Source: Ulota crispa (taxonomy: Eukaryota; Streptophyta; Bryopsida; Orthotrichales; Orthotrichaceae). From it: a DNA stretch of 64,000 nt. The DNA is taken from positions 1,550,001-1,614,000 of the forward strand of contig OY987250.1 of NCBI GenBank assembly GCA_963920765.1, read 5' to 3'. Each line of letters opens with the position of its first letter. Position 1 is the first letter of the stretch. The position numbers and the translations under genes are program-made. Shown here piece by piece: positions 46,599 through 58,141 of the stretch. The notes below the pieces were generated by a model, which was not told the origin of the DNA, searched no databases, and saw only the letters and a list, made by a program, of their open reading frames with translations.

Positions 46599-46622
46599 AT
46601 CACGGTTTAAGGTTTAGGGTTT
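46599..46622 (-). promoter_or_regulatory. Telo-box just upstream of the ZCCHC9-like start
   Basis: On the minus strand this reads AAACCCTAAACCTTAAACCG, about 27 bp before the ATG. A second pair of telo-boxes is at 46921-46934 (AAACCCTAAACCCT on the minus strand). Such boxes are typical of plant genes for ribosome and RNA functions. Confidence 0.6.
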
Positions 46623-47048
46623 CTAATGGCTCGTATACCTCACCGATCCTCGACAATGAGTTATGAAAAAAATGAAAGAGAACAGGACGAGTTTCAACAA
46701 ATTAAGCTGTAACAGACTCAAAAATCAATCTGTAAAGGAGGTTCAATCGGTAATACAAGGCTCCTTCAATTCGACCAAGGAATGTTTCGAGAGATAATAC
46801 TCCTTCAGGCATTTAGATTCACCAGTCACTACAGCTGCAAAATCAGGGCTTGGAGGCTTCGACATGTATTGAATCTGTAGCGAGGAATTTCTCTGTCACT
46901 GTCTCTATCACTTGCTCGCTAGGGTTTAGGGTTTAACGAGTTAGGGCTCTCTCGAATGTATCCTTGCAACCTCACTCTATTGTCTGAGGTCTATACCCGG
47001 GGTGAGCGATCACGTGGCGTCACAGTACCAGAAGTTTTCGGGTTTCGC

Positions 47049-47161
47049 GATCCGGACTTCAAGATCCGGACTTCGAGACCTGGACGTCAAGATCCGGACT
47101 TCGAGATCTGGACGACGAGATCAGGGTGCTACGCAATCCGGACTTTGAGATCCGGACTTCG
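47049..47161. repeat. 14-bp GATCCGGACTTCGA tandem repeat
   Basis: Units GATCCGGACTTCAA, GATCCGGACTTCGA, GACCTGGACGTCAA, GATCCGGACTTCGA and GATCTGGACGACGA, then a degenerate spacer and two more. It is about 460 bp upstream of the ZCCHC9-like ATG. The plus frame 46956-47294 is a product of the repeat. Confidence 0.8.
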
Positions 47162-47164
47162 TTT

Positions 47165-48250
47165 TGAAGCAGTGTTTAAATTTCTGGCGAAAGACTGCTT
47201 TGTTGTCTCCTCAACATTGGAGAAAATCAGGAGGGAATGCAAAGGAGTGGAGGAATCTTGTAAAATTTTGCCAGAAATTTACACACTGTTTTGAAGTGAA
47301 GATGATGTTGGCGATGGCTTTGGTTTAAGGTAGGCACACCCATAAGCATGGAAGTAAGGGTTTTGGAGTAGGTAAAACAATTGACTAATTTTGGAAAAAA
47401 TACTATAACTTAGGAAATGGAAACCAAAAATATTGACATCAATTTCAAGGTTCCAATTGTTCACAAGGATTTTTTAAAGTCCAAAATCACTAAAATTGTA
47501 AGAACCATGATTGTGTAAGAGATGCTAAAAACAAGGATTGTTTGTTTTTAAATAGTGAGATGGGTACTCAAAACCGTCATGCAAGTCACCCACATCCATC
47601 ACTTTGTTACACATGACTATTACTTAATTACCCATTACCATTTGATTTATATTTGTTAATTTTTGACAACGTTAGGTAATGCCTATGGGGACATGACAGG
47701 GATGGGTGCGCCTACTTTAGAGCATCTCTAGCCTTCCTCATCAAATAAAAAATATTGGACCTTAGCTTGGCTAGTTTGTATATAGAGGTCCAACAGGGGC
47801 ACTCCAAGCAAATATTATTTATCAGCCTTGCTAAATTCTCTTTCCGAGCTCCAAGCTCTAGTAGGCTATGTACATGAGACTTGCGGAAGTCGTGCAACAT
47901 TGCATACGAGGGCCAAAAGCTGCAAGTTTGCTTCTTCCAACCTTTACAGTGTAAGACTTACAAATATGAGTTTGATACTCTTATTGTTTGTTTATTCTTT
48001 GTTTTTATCTACTATATAAATTTCCTAATATGAACTCAATACTAAGCAATTCTCAAAAATGCTCTTTTAACAATTTCTTGAAATTAAACTATTTTGTTAC
48101 AAATGTTCTTCTTCTCATCTCTTGTAACAAAGTAATTCTATCAACAAGGAGCAACAAGGAAAATTTGACAAAGAGAGTGAGCTAAGATTATAATTTTAGT
48201 GATATTATGGAGCTTTCTAAAGAGAGATATTGTCATTAATATTTAATGAT
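47165..48250. other. Intergenic DNA with one MITE-type end
   Basis: AGAGCATCTCTAGCC near 47721 resembles a hAT-type MITE terminus, but I found no partner end. No gene is supported. Confidence 0.35.
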
Positions 48251-48269
48251 AAAGACAAAGGAGGCGGTT

Positions 48270-48790
48270 CTCAAGTGAAAGGTGTCATGGATATAATTGA
48301 TTAATTAATATTAGAAACATAGAATCTCATAGAATCATCTAAAAAGTTCTAGAAGGTTCTAGAAGATTAGAAATTCCTAGAAAGTTCAAAGCTCCTTAAG
48401 AAATTTCCTACCTAGTAGAAGCAACTTAAGTGCCGTCCAAATCGGAGAAAACTTTTCAAGCAACCTTTAAGCTTGCCATCCAAATTGGAGAAAGCTTCTC
48501 AAACAACTTTCCAAGCTTGACGGACAAGCTTTGATCTTGAGTATATAAAAGAGTCAAGATTAAGATGTTCCTCAGTCTTGACAACTCATCTTGCCGTCCA
48601 AGTCTTTAGCCTTCAAATCTTAGCCTTGCATTGTATTGCCACCATCTAATATTCTTTTCTAGCATTAGTTTAAAATACACTTTTGAATTTTTGTCTTGAT
48701 TCTAAGTTTCATCTATTTTATTCTTGTCTCTGAGTCTGTCTTTGACAAAAAATAATTCTTTTAATTTACAAAAGAAATGAAACAAGGAGA
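48270..48790. promoter_or_regulatory. Promoter- or LTR-like block with heat-shock-type elements and TATA box
   Basis: At 48340-48395 inverted GAA/TTC units cluster (AGTTCTAGAAGGTTCTAGAAG, then TAGAAATTCCTAGAAAGTTC), the layout of heat-shock elements. About 150 bp later is GAGTATATAAAAGAG (TATA box), then a leader with CTTGCCGTCCAAGTC. Imperfect repeats GCCGTCCAAATCGGAGAAA / GCCATCCAAATTGGAGAAAG lie between. Without a second copy I cannot tell an LTR from a promoter. No clear gene follows. Confidence 0.45.
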
Positions 48791-49773
48791 TTCTCAATTT
48801 TTTTATAGATATGAGTAAGGAAAAATATTTGAAGTTTGATTAAAAGTCTCTCAAGTAATCAAATTAAGAATTTTTTTGCAAAAAAATAATTAAAGAATTT
48901 ATGAGCAATGCTCAAAAAATTTGACAGCAGACACGTGATAAGCAGAAAAAAATGAAATTCTTCTATCCAGATATAAAGACCAAACAATGATCAACTAGAA
49001 CATCATCTTCTACTTGGACCTTGTGATATGAGATAGTTTATAATATTTCTAGTAGTACTGCTATGATTCATAGGTTTTTTTTACAGTGTGGATCATAGAA
49101 TTTGATTTAAACATCATGATGTTAACATTATTAGTGATGATAATGTAGGAACTTTGCATTACGCTCCTTTTTTTCTTATAGTTACAAATTTAATTATTTT
49201 ATAGTTACTACGTACATTTGCTATTAATCAACTTTGATGTAAAGAAGCAAGCAAATAAAGATATTAAAAAAATGCTTATAAAACATGAATCTATTCCCTC
49301 AGTTTTTTTTTTTAATGAATTTTGAAGCTGCAAAAGATGAAATTGCAGATTGTAGAGAAATTTATAGAGAGCAAAACAAGAAATAGAGAGATGATTTTGA
49401 AGTACAAATTTCAAAAGACATCTTCATTTGTTGAAGTTTTAAAGCCCAAAGATTTTTACAAACACTTCTAAGTAGACAGTAGTAATTATGAGTTGTTTGA
49501 AATTGAATTTTTTTATTTGTAATTTTTTTTCAATATTATAAGAAATTTTATTTTATTTTACTTGAGTTTGATTTTAGTTGCACAAATTCCAATACAATAA
49601 ATAAAAGCTTCAAAAAAGAAGTTCAAATGCATTTGTGATTGAATTAGCATAGAAATTATAAATAAAATGTAATATAAATACAATTGCAATTATACTTCAT
49701 TATGGTTTCAAAAATTCATTGAAAAAATAATTTCCCTCTAAATCTTTCTCCTCATGTTTTGCATGTAATCTTT
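48791..49773. other. AT-rich DNA after the LTR/promoter-like block
   Basis: No gene or repeat supported; short AT-rich frames only. Confidence 0.3.
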
Positions 49774-50029
49774 CACTAGTAGAAAATTTGATAGAAAATC
49801 AACAGAATTTCAACTCTAAATTGTTAATTTTTTTTGTTGCTTTGGACATGTTAGTTTGGATACTATTTAACAAGAGTTTGTTGATTTTTAGTTGATTTTC
49901 TGCTGTTTTTTTTACCTTTTTTGTTAATACTTTGTTAAATTTTGCTTATTTTATTTTGTTCAATTTTTGTTTTTAGTTTTAAAAATAATTTAATAAAAGT
50001 TTTGTTTTTTAATATAAAATAGAAAATGG

Positions 50030-50165
50030 TCGAGGGGCAAGGCGTTGGCCATGGCCAAGCACCCGCGGTGCTAGCAAGGCAAGCAACCAGCCCACCACCT
50101 AAGTGCCAACAGAAAGGTTCAAACTCCCCACCTTGGAGGTAGCACTGGACCACCCTCCTACATCA
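50030..50165. other. GC-rich, possibly SINE-like patch
   Basis: A sharply GC-richer patch in AT-rich DNA with GGCCATGGCCAAGC, GCAAGGCAAGCAACC and AGGTTCAAACTCCCC; the last resembles a tRNA-type B box (GGTTCRANNCC). I cannot align an A box convincingly, so the SINE reading is weak. Confidence 0.3.
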
Positions 50166-50754
50166 CTTTATGCCACTAGCACACATGGATTTGCACATGT
50201 GCACAATAGAACTAAGATTTTACTTGTACATTTTGTTTACAAAGCCAATAGACTTTGGAGGCCATTTTGGCCTATTAAAAGACTTCTATACAAAAAATTT
50301 AGAACAAGAGAATGTTGGTTACTATAGTGCACTTTCACCTCCAATAATTTTTTTGGATTTTAACCTTTTAATCAAAATTTATAAGCAAATTCAAAGAAGG
50401 TGTTTAGAAATTTAAAAAATATATATATTTCCACCCTTTTCATTTTGTTTATAACTTTTGATCAAAAATCAAGAATCTCAAAAACATTATTGCAAGTGAA
50501 GGTTGGCTTCATTTTTAAATGTTTTTAGTGCTAACTTTTTTGAAAAAAAGAACCTTATTATGTTCAAATAGCCTCCATAGTTTGCTAGCTTTAAAAACAT
50601 GAGGTTGGAAAAAGGCATGGAAATAGTACCTTGCAATTATAAAATCAAAATTCTATAAACATTTGAATATTTTTGATTATTTTTTAAAGGTTCTAAATAT
50701 ATTTCATAAGATTTTATTTATTTTGTTTGATTTGGTTAATAAAAGAAATAAAAC

Positions 50755-51175
50755 TAGTAAAAATGCCCTTCAATGCTTTCAAAATATCAATTTTATACCT
50801 CAAATATTTAAGACATAATAAAAAATAGTCCTTACTTTTTGTAAGATTATCAATCATACTCCTAGTATTTTGGGAAAATATTAAAAATGCTCTTCTATTT
50901 TGAAATGTCAAACATACCCTTGTGTTCTTTGAAATGTAAAAATCACCTTTGGTTTTCTGTAAGAATGTGATTTTAAGTGTATCCTTGGTTATCATATAAC
51001 ACAAAGATATTTGATAATTTAAAATAGTTGAGGAGCATTTTTAATATTTTCCCAGTATATTAGAGGCATTGTTGATATTTTTGCAAAAAGCCAAGGGTAT
51101 TTTTTATACTTTTAATCTTTGAGGGACATATATGATTTTCTAAAAGAATTGAGGGGCATCTTTTACATTTTTTCA
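50755..51175. repeat. ~150-bp-arm hairpin made of iterated CCCTNGG...TTTTT units
   Basis: Left arm from GTAAAAATGCCCTTCAATGC to about 50910; right arm about 51020 to GAATTGAGGGGCATCTTTTA. Each arm is itself a row of about five ~30-bp units such as CATACCCTTGTGTTC and CCAAGGGTATTTTTTATAC. GGGAAAATATTAAAAATGCT in the left arm pairs with AGCATTTTTAATATTTTCCC in the right. Confidence 0.7.
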
Positions 51176-51689
51176 CAAAGAAATTTTGGTATTTAAAACA
51201 ACAAATGTTGTACATTTTATACAAAATTTTGTTGAATTAATGAATTAGGTTGTGTTCAAAAGTGTCTAGATCAACAAAAATCTGTTGATTTTCTATTGTT
51301 TTGTTGTGTCCAAAAGTGTCCAGATCAACAAAAAATTGTTGATTTTTTGTTGTTTTGGTCATGTTTTTAATAGACTTTGAAGGCTCCTAATGTTAAATTA
51401 TACCAAATTGTGAAAAATGAAGAAAAAAGCCACATTCAAAATTTTGAAAGATTCTAATTTTCTTGAAAACCTCTTTTATTTTTTAAACTTCAAAACATTT
51501 TCATGTAGTCCAAAAAGATTCTAGAAAGGTTTCACAAACAATCCAAACTATTCTAATAGTTTTTTATGAAAAAATATTTTAAAGTATTTTAATGAATTTC
51601 AAAAGATTCTAAAACAACTCTAATTGAGTCTAAGATATTCTATTTTTATGAAGATTTTGCAGTATTTTAACAAACTTCATAATTAAAGA

Positions 51690-52150
51690 GTTCAAAAAGA
51701 TTCTCAAAGATTCCAAAAGATTCTCAAAGATTCCCAAAGATTCCCAAAGATTCCCAAAGATTCCCAAAGATTCTCATAGATTCACAAATATTCTCAAAGA
51801 TTTGCAAAGATTCTCAAAGATTCTCAAAGATTATAAAAAGATTCTCAAAGATTCTCATAGATTCACAAATATTCTCAAAGATTCGCAAAGATTATTAAAG
51901 ATTCTCAAAGATTCTCAAAGATTATAAAAAGATTCTCAAAGATTCTTAAAGATTTCCAAAGATTCTCAAAAGATTCTCAAAGATTCCCAAAGACTCCCAA
52001 AGACTTCCAAAGATTCCCAAAGACTCCCAAAGACTTCCAAAGATTCCCAAAGATTCCCTAAGATTCTCATAGATTCTCAAAGATTCCATAAACATTCATA
52101 TAGATTCTCCAAAGATTCCCTAGAGATTCATCAAAGATTCTCAAAAATTC
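51690..52150. repeat. 10-bp minisatellite (AAAGATTCTC)
   Basis: About 45 units of AAAGATTCTC / AAAGATTCCC with mixed variants (TCACAAATATTC, AAAGACTCCC, ATAGATTCTC). Higher-order copying is visible: TCATAGATTCACAAATATTC occurs twice, and CCCAAAGACTCCCAAAGACT blocks recur. Non-coding. Confidence 0.85.
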
Positions 52151-52309
52151 CAAAATTTCTATTGATTTAAGATAATGATATCCAAATTAATAGAAAATAT
52201 TTAGTTTTTTACAAAATTTTGTTAAATTAGTCAATTAGAGTTGTCAAGTGCCCAAAGCAGCAAGATACTGTTGGTTTTCTATTGTTTTGGACGGAGTTTT
52301 CTACTAATG

Positions 52310-55300
52310 CTTATCCAATCACATGTAGCCTTGCAAATCCAATTCAACAGACGAATTTCTACACAAACTAGGTAACATTTCTTTATAAGCAAATTCAATA
52401 ACTGATAAATCTAAAAAGGCTGATAAATATAAATACATCATGCATGAAAGCATGATGCAAGATAATTTCAATGATACTATTATTCTTGGGCCAATTTTTT
52501 TAATCCAAAACATTAAATGCAAAATTCTTTTGTTATTAATTATCATAGTTAGGATAGTTAACCATCATTATGTATAGAAATTTTATGCTTGTGGTTAATA
52601 AGCTTCCCATCTCACTTAAAAATCCGTATAACCGTTTACATGTTATATTATAATTTATCTGCAGATTCCATTAATAGTTAGTGCAAAATTAATGAAAACA
52701 TTGCTTTTGAATCATTAAATAAATTCGGTTTTGCAATTTGAGCTGAGTTTGCAGCTAAACCTGCGTAATCTACTTATGCAAATTTCATGAAGAAACTAAT
52801 AATCAATTCTACTTGAGGATTTTTAGATATATTTTAGTTCATTGCTTATATGCACTACAAGCAAAAAATTCTCCATGTAACTTGGCTAAAAGATTTTAAA
52901 GACAAAATGAAAAATATATCTGTTATTTTAGAACATACGTCTGATCCGCGTTTACACATTTGGCATATATTCTTTAGTTGACTTGAATCAAACATTGATA
53001 TAAATGTGTCTTACCGTTTCTTTTTATTTCAAACTTGCTTAATGGTGAAGTCCAAGACATGACTTTTGTTGTAAATGATTGTAAGTACAATCATTATTGC
53101 ATTTGTAATGTGCCAATATACTGCAGTAATTTTAGTTTTCATTTGCATATCATTTTTTGTCAGATGTTTTTTGTATTATTATAATTTTTTGTTTTGACAA
53201 AACTCAAAGTATTTATTGGTTTGTGAGATTATTATCGATGGACTAATTATTACCATCACACAAATTTGGATTTCAATTTTTTTTAAAAATCACGGTAGCA
53301 TTTGTTAATAGTGTCAAAGCAACAACATGTTTACTTTTGTTCATTTATACCTAAATCTTGTGATTTTAATTCCAACAGAGATACCTTCGCTTTCTTTATG
53401 TCAACAAGACAGTAAAATAATCTTATATTGTGCAACTTTTTTTGCTGTAATATGTTCAATAGATTCACTTTTAAGGTATTTTATAGTGACTTTTAATTTG
53501 TTTTGATATCGTTCTTCCATCTTAATGATAATCTGAATTTTAAATTTCACAACTATTCACCTACCACGGAGAATTTCGCACTAATTTTCTGAAGTGTTTA
53601 CATAAGCAATCAATTTTTTTTTTCTTTCTATATAAAATCTTAGCGTTCTAATTAGATATTTCTTACTTGCAATAAAATTATATAATATAAAAACTTGAGT
53701 ATAAATTCTTATGAACTTATTACTATCATGTTTAGTAAATTCTTATTTTTATTCTAACAATTTCCCTAGTGACAAAATATCAATGTGCTTTTGAATATGC
53801 ATGAATATTTTTCTTGAAATGCACCAAATTTTTCTTGATTACTTGCAATTAAATCCTAAAAATTACGAACACATTTAAAATTTATTGTTATTCTTTTTCG
53901 AATTTGAAATTTATGCATTTAATTTGATATGCTAGAAGTGAGCAAAAATTGCTTGTTTTAGTAATTAATGATGTCAGCACGTCTCAGTATGTGACATTCG
54001 ATATTGCTGTGTTTGTATTATCGAACTGGCCTAACCTATAGTTTTGAAATTCGTTTATTTAGTTACAAAACTCTTTCAATCTTTGATTGCAGCGTGGAGC
54101 TCTGGTTCTTTGATTTTGCAGCTTTTTTTGTTTATTCAATTAAATGTTAAGAAACATTTCATCGTTTCAAATCTCACATTTTGTCATTTTAGAACAATTA
54201 TTTTGCAATATGCTAAAAAAAATTCCTTTTTTGCTGAAATATTTCTTTTGACTGCCAAACTCAAATTTTTTATTTTCAATTTTATTTTTTTAATTAACAA
54301 ACTTACTTAATTGGCTACCGAACTTATAGTTATTGAATTTGCATACTTTAAAACTGTCCTTGTTATTTCTCTACCTATTATCTCCAGATTATTTTAGTTT
54401 CCAAAATCCTTGCATAAACTCTGTTCAGAATATCGCTCATCTTTACACTATTGACTAACATTTCTTGAAATAATTCTACTATAAAAATTATAAAGAAGTT
54501 GATCAAATCACAAATATAAAAGTGAAAATTAAAGCTGAAATTTGTGGAAGACAGTAGGCCCGCGTACATAAAATAGATAAAACTTTGCTTGACATCAAAC
54601 AAGTCAGCTCGGTCTCTTACTACGGCATATGTTCAAGGGGAGTAGCAAACTTAGGAGATTTTAGAAATTAATAAATCATCACTTCATTTCTCTACTTTCT
54701 CTTTCTTCTGTTATAAAGCAGCAGGCTGTAAACGTGAGGTGAACAATTTTCGTGCTCATAATTTTTAAAACGTAAGAAACTCCATTTCTAACCTTAGATT
54801 TTAATTATTTTTTAATTAATTAATAAAGTAAAAATGACCTATTTATTTTTCCAATTTTTGAAAAGTAATTTGAAATTAAAACTTTAAGCTAAAATAATAA
54901 TAGAAGTATCTATGAGGCCTTCTTTTCAAGCTCAATCTATTTTCTTGTAAATAAATCTATCCATAGCAACAAATAACTCTTCAAGTTATAAATCAAATAC
55001 TTGAGAAGTTTTCAATGTTTCAAATTGAGTTTAGTTTTCTGCTTATTATTATTGCTTGCAAAAAAAATCAAATAATTATAGAATTTTTTAGATTGTATTT
55101 AGGCAATTTACACCTCAATTTATGTTATAAGAGTAGTGTGAAGTTCAAGTAATGTAATGCATTACAATATATTTTAAATTATTTATAGAATGAGTTTTGA
55201 TACTTTTGAAAATTTATTGAATATGTTGACTTTTTTTAAAACAAAATGAATGTGTAATTTATAAACTGTCATAACTAGAAATTAAAAAAATTGTAGTATA

Positions 55301-56825
55301 TGTACTTTATAAATTTGCATGTAGTTATAAATAAATATATATAGCAAATAGATTCAAAATTTGACTTTCAATCTTAAAATACGTAATCATAATTTGTAAT
55401 ATATTTGTAGATAAATATAAAATATTTAGTCATTATATTAATAACTTAATTGGAAACAGCTTCCATTATATTTTTTCTAGTTTTAGAAAGCTTACACATT
55501 TGCCTAACATATGTGGTGCAATTGAAGAAACACATATATCATTGGTTATATATCCAAGCAAGTTAGTAACATTAACAATTAATGATTTTCTCAGGAGTAA
55601 ACAAAATTTGCTCTATTGTACTCCAAACTGTTTGTGATTCATGTAAGATTTTTGGAACATTTGCGCCGGTCAATTGGAGAGTGTACATGATAAAAGTCAA
55701 TTTTAAATTTCAAGTTTGTACAAAAATTTAAAAAATCGTGAATTCTTCAAAAATCAATGATTTTAATATGATGTATAAAATGCAAGCCATATTTGATTGA
55801 AAATGCTGCTTATCTTATTTATACATACTTGATGAAAATTTGAAAAATTCTACATCTTATAATAATTGTGCAGTCAACAACATACTACGGTAATTTTAAC
55901 TATTTTAACAACCTTAACATTATAATTTTTTAAAACATTTATCTATTTTTACTGTCTTAAATACTTGTTCAATAACAACTCTTCCAGAATTTACATAGTT
56001 GTGGAACTTTTTTTTGACAAATCATTAAGAAACGTATGCAAAAATACATATAATCTAAATATAAAATAATGTTACAAAATTATAAATTTAATTAAAGCAC
56101 ATATATACATACATAAACTAATACCATGAACATGAATATGTGCACAGTTTTGTAAAAAAGAAAACTCTCCATTATTCAAACTCTTCTACTTTGGCTTGCA
56201 TAATGTTTCTTTCGAATTTATATGATATCATCAACAGGAATCATGTTCACAAAGGTGTTGGTAGAAACTGTCTTTTTGTCAAACTTTTGATTGGAAAAAA
56301 ACTGACAATTATTTCTTATGCAATAAAAACGGTAATTAATATTAAATTAGATTGAATTTTTCAATAGTTTTGTAATTTGCAGCAAGTGTTTAGTAAATTG
56401 CAATTAGATGCAAAGAAAAGTTTTGTATTTACAGGATTGGGTAAACAATGGTTTTGCATTGATAATAAATACTATTCAAATAAAAGCATTATGATAACAC
56501 AAATTATGGATCATGAAATTATATAGTTTTTTTACAAATATTTAATAAAGTTTATATTTAATACAAAATAAATATTATATGCAATGAAATGTCAAAATTA
56601 TTAAATTAGAAAAAAAATCATAATATTGTAAGAATAGTGTATTTAATTACTATTAGATTATTTATGCAAATTCAAATTGTGGACTTTCGGGAATAGAAAG
56701 AGATTAAGATAATTTGTTTATTCTTATGTTTAATTGAATTTAATCAATTATGGATTAGAAATGCACATTAAAACTATACATAAGCATCGTGATTGAAGGA
56801 TTATGATGTCAAATACATTTACATA
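52310..56825. other. Very AT-rich DNA without recognisable features
   Basis: About 4.5 kb, more AT-rich than the rest of the window. I find no gene, tandem array or element ends. The small frames (52319-52546, 54044-54310, 54378-54602, 56140-56355) are Phe/Ile/Lys/Asn-rich and expected by chance. Confidence 0.4.
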
Positions 56826-56979
56826 CACTACAAGAAATTGTGTCCTAATTGACATGTCCAAGTTGACTAAATGTGTTTAAAATGACAAAAAGATTGACAA
56901 ATTGGACAATTTTTGTAAATTTAGCTATGTTGATTTGGATATATTTTTGAAATTTTGGACACTTTCCCTTGTAGTGATA
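56823..56979. mobile_element. 151-bp CACTA-type MITE with 3-bp target duplication
   Basis: Element 56826-56976, flanked by ATA on both sides. Left end CACTACAAGAAATTGTGTCC; right end TTTGGACACTTTCCCTTGTAGTG (last 20 bases GGACACTTTCCCTTGTAGTG). The interior repeats GTCCAAGTTGACT-like subterminal units. The CACTA end plus a 3-bp duplication is diagnostic for the superfamily; this copy is non-autonomous. Confidence 0.85.
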
Positions 56980-57209
56980 AAACTAATTTTCTGAACATAA
57001 ATTAGATGAACTATTAATAAAATATTTTGATGTACCAAACTTTAATACAAACTTCTAATTACTCACCTTATGACATGATTCTAATTTACAAATTTTGAAC
57101 TAATAAAAACATGATATATACACACACAAAAATTAGGTACTAGGCAATTTGGAACATAAATCTAAGACAACTTAGGTTTATGAGCATTGGACAATTAAAT
57201 CTTACATTT

Positions 57210-58141
57210 TTAATCCCTAAATCCTTGGGGCCTTTATTTTGTCAAAAGATACTCAAAATTGCTATTTCTATTGCAAAGAGTAAATTCTTTTGAAAAATTG
57301 GTTTTTTTGCATACCTAATCATAGGATCTTGTACTAGACTAGTATAAGAATGTGGAAACAAAAATTTAAAAACTTTGACCACACGGATTACAAGATACTT
57401 GCATTCAAAGTGCAAAAAATAAACTTTTTTGCACCTTGTATGATTAGACTATTTGACTTTGTGAACTTTTTTAGCTTAAATTTTTTGCACCATAGAGTTT
57501 TGAGGTTTATTTTTTTAAAGTGGGAAATTGAGTTGAGAGTCTTTGGAAAAAAATCAAAACAAAAAATACTTAATTTTCACTCTTAAAAAAAACATTAGAT
57601 AGAAGAAGGTATGAGATTGAACAAAAACTTAAACTGTTAATAACCTTGCAATTGAATTGAAACTCAATAATCCCAATGGTGAGATTGTTTTAGCAAGCAA
57701 ACTTCAACCTTTCTAACAATTTTTTTTGAAAAAATGTTAAAATTGCATTCAAAAATGAAGTTTATAAGTTATTTTTTCAAGAAGATGCTTGAGTTGCCCA
57801 AAAAACAAGATTGTCCATAACTTTCTCATAACTAGTCCAAATGAAATGGATCAAAGCTTCAGATGTAGACAAAACTATAACCTATGACAAAAAAAACAAA
57901 ATTTAAAAAAATTCAAGTTTTTGTAAAAAAATTGCTGCCCAATTTGCATAAATTTTTGCTTATCTAGGCATAACTTTTGCTTTTAGGCATTGATTGGAAT
58001 AAAAATTATATTCCCCAAAAGCTAGTGTGTTTTTCTATCTTCAAAAAAAGTTTCAAAAAATCAAGACAAAAATTGAGGCTGTAGGTACCTGCCCAAAATC
58101 CCATTTGTTCTCCAAGGGGACACTCAGGGATTTAGGGGTTG
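57210..58141. mobile_element. Fold-back family copy 4
   Basis: Left end TTAATCCCTAAATCCTTGGG; right end CCAAGGGGACACTCAGGGAT then TTAGGGGTT. Inside, CTGCCCAAAATCCCATTTGT matches the right arm of the 21.2-kb copy, and TCAAAAAAAGTTTCAAAAAATC the arms of the 16.3-kb copy. The frames inside are not genes. Confidence 0.6.

Larger units (their letters stand above)
49774..52309. mobile_element. 2.5-kb CACTA-like non-autonomous element
   Basis: The left end is CACTAGTAGAAAATTTGATA; the reverse complement of the right end is CATTAGTAGAAAACTCCGTC. Just inside, AGAAAATCAACAG and AGAAAACCAACAG match, and subterminal repeats of the type TTGTTGATTTTTTGTTGTTT, GTGTCCAGATCAACAAAA recur near 49850, 51250-51358 and 52230-52300. 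Flanks TTT and CTT do not make a clean 3-bp duplication. The interior holds a GC-rich patch (50030-50165), a hairpin (50755-51175) and a minisatellite (51690-52150), but no transposase. Confidence 0.55.

Noticed and set aside
50100-50130. B-box-like sequence as a tRNA gene
   Set aside because: No cloverleaf can be drawn and no acceptor stem pairs; at best a SINE fragment.
51690-52150. Regularly spaced short repeats, considered as a CRISPR-like array
   Set aside because: The units are contiguous 10-bp repeats without unique spacers, in a eukaryotic context; it is a minisatellite.
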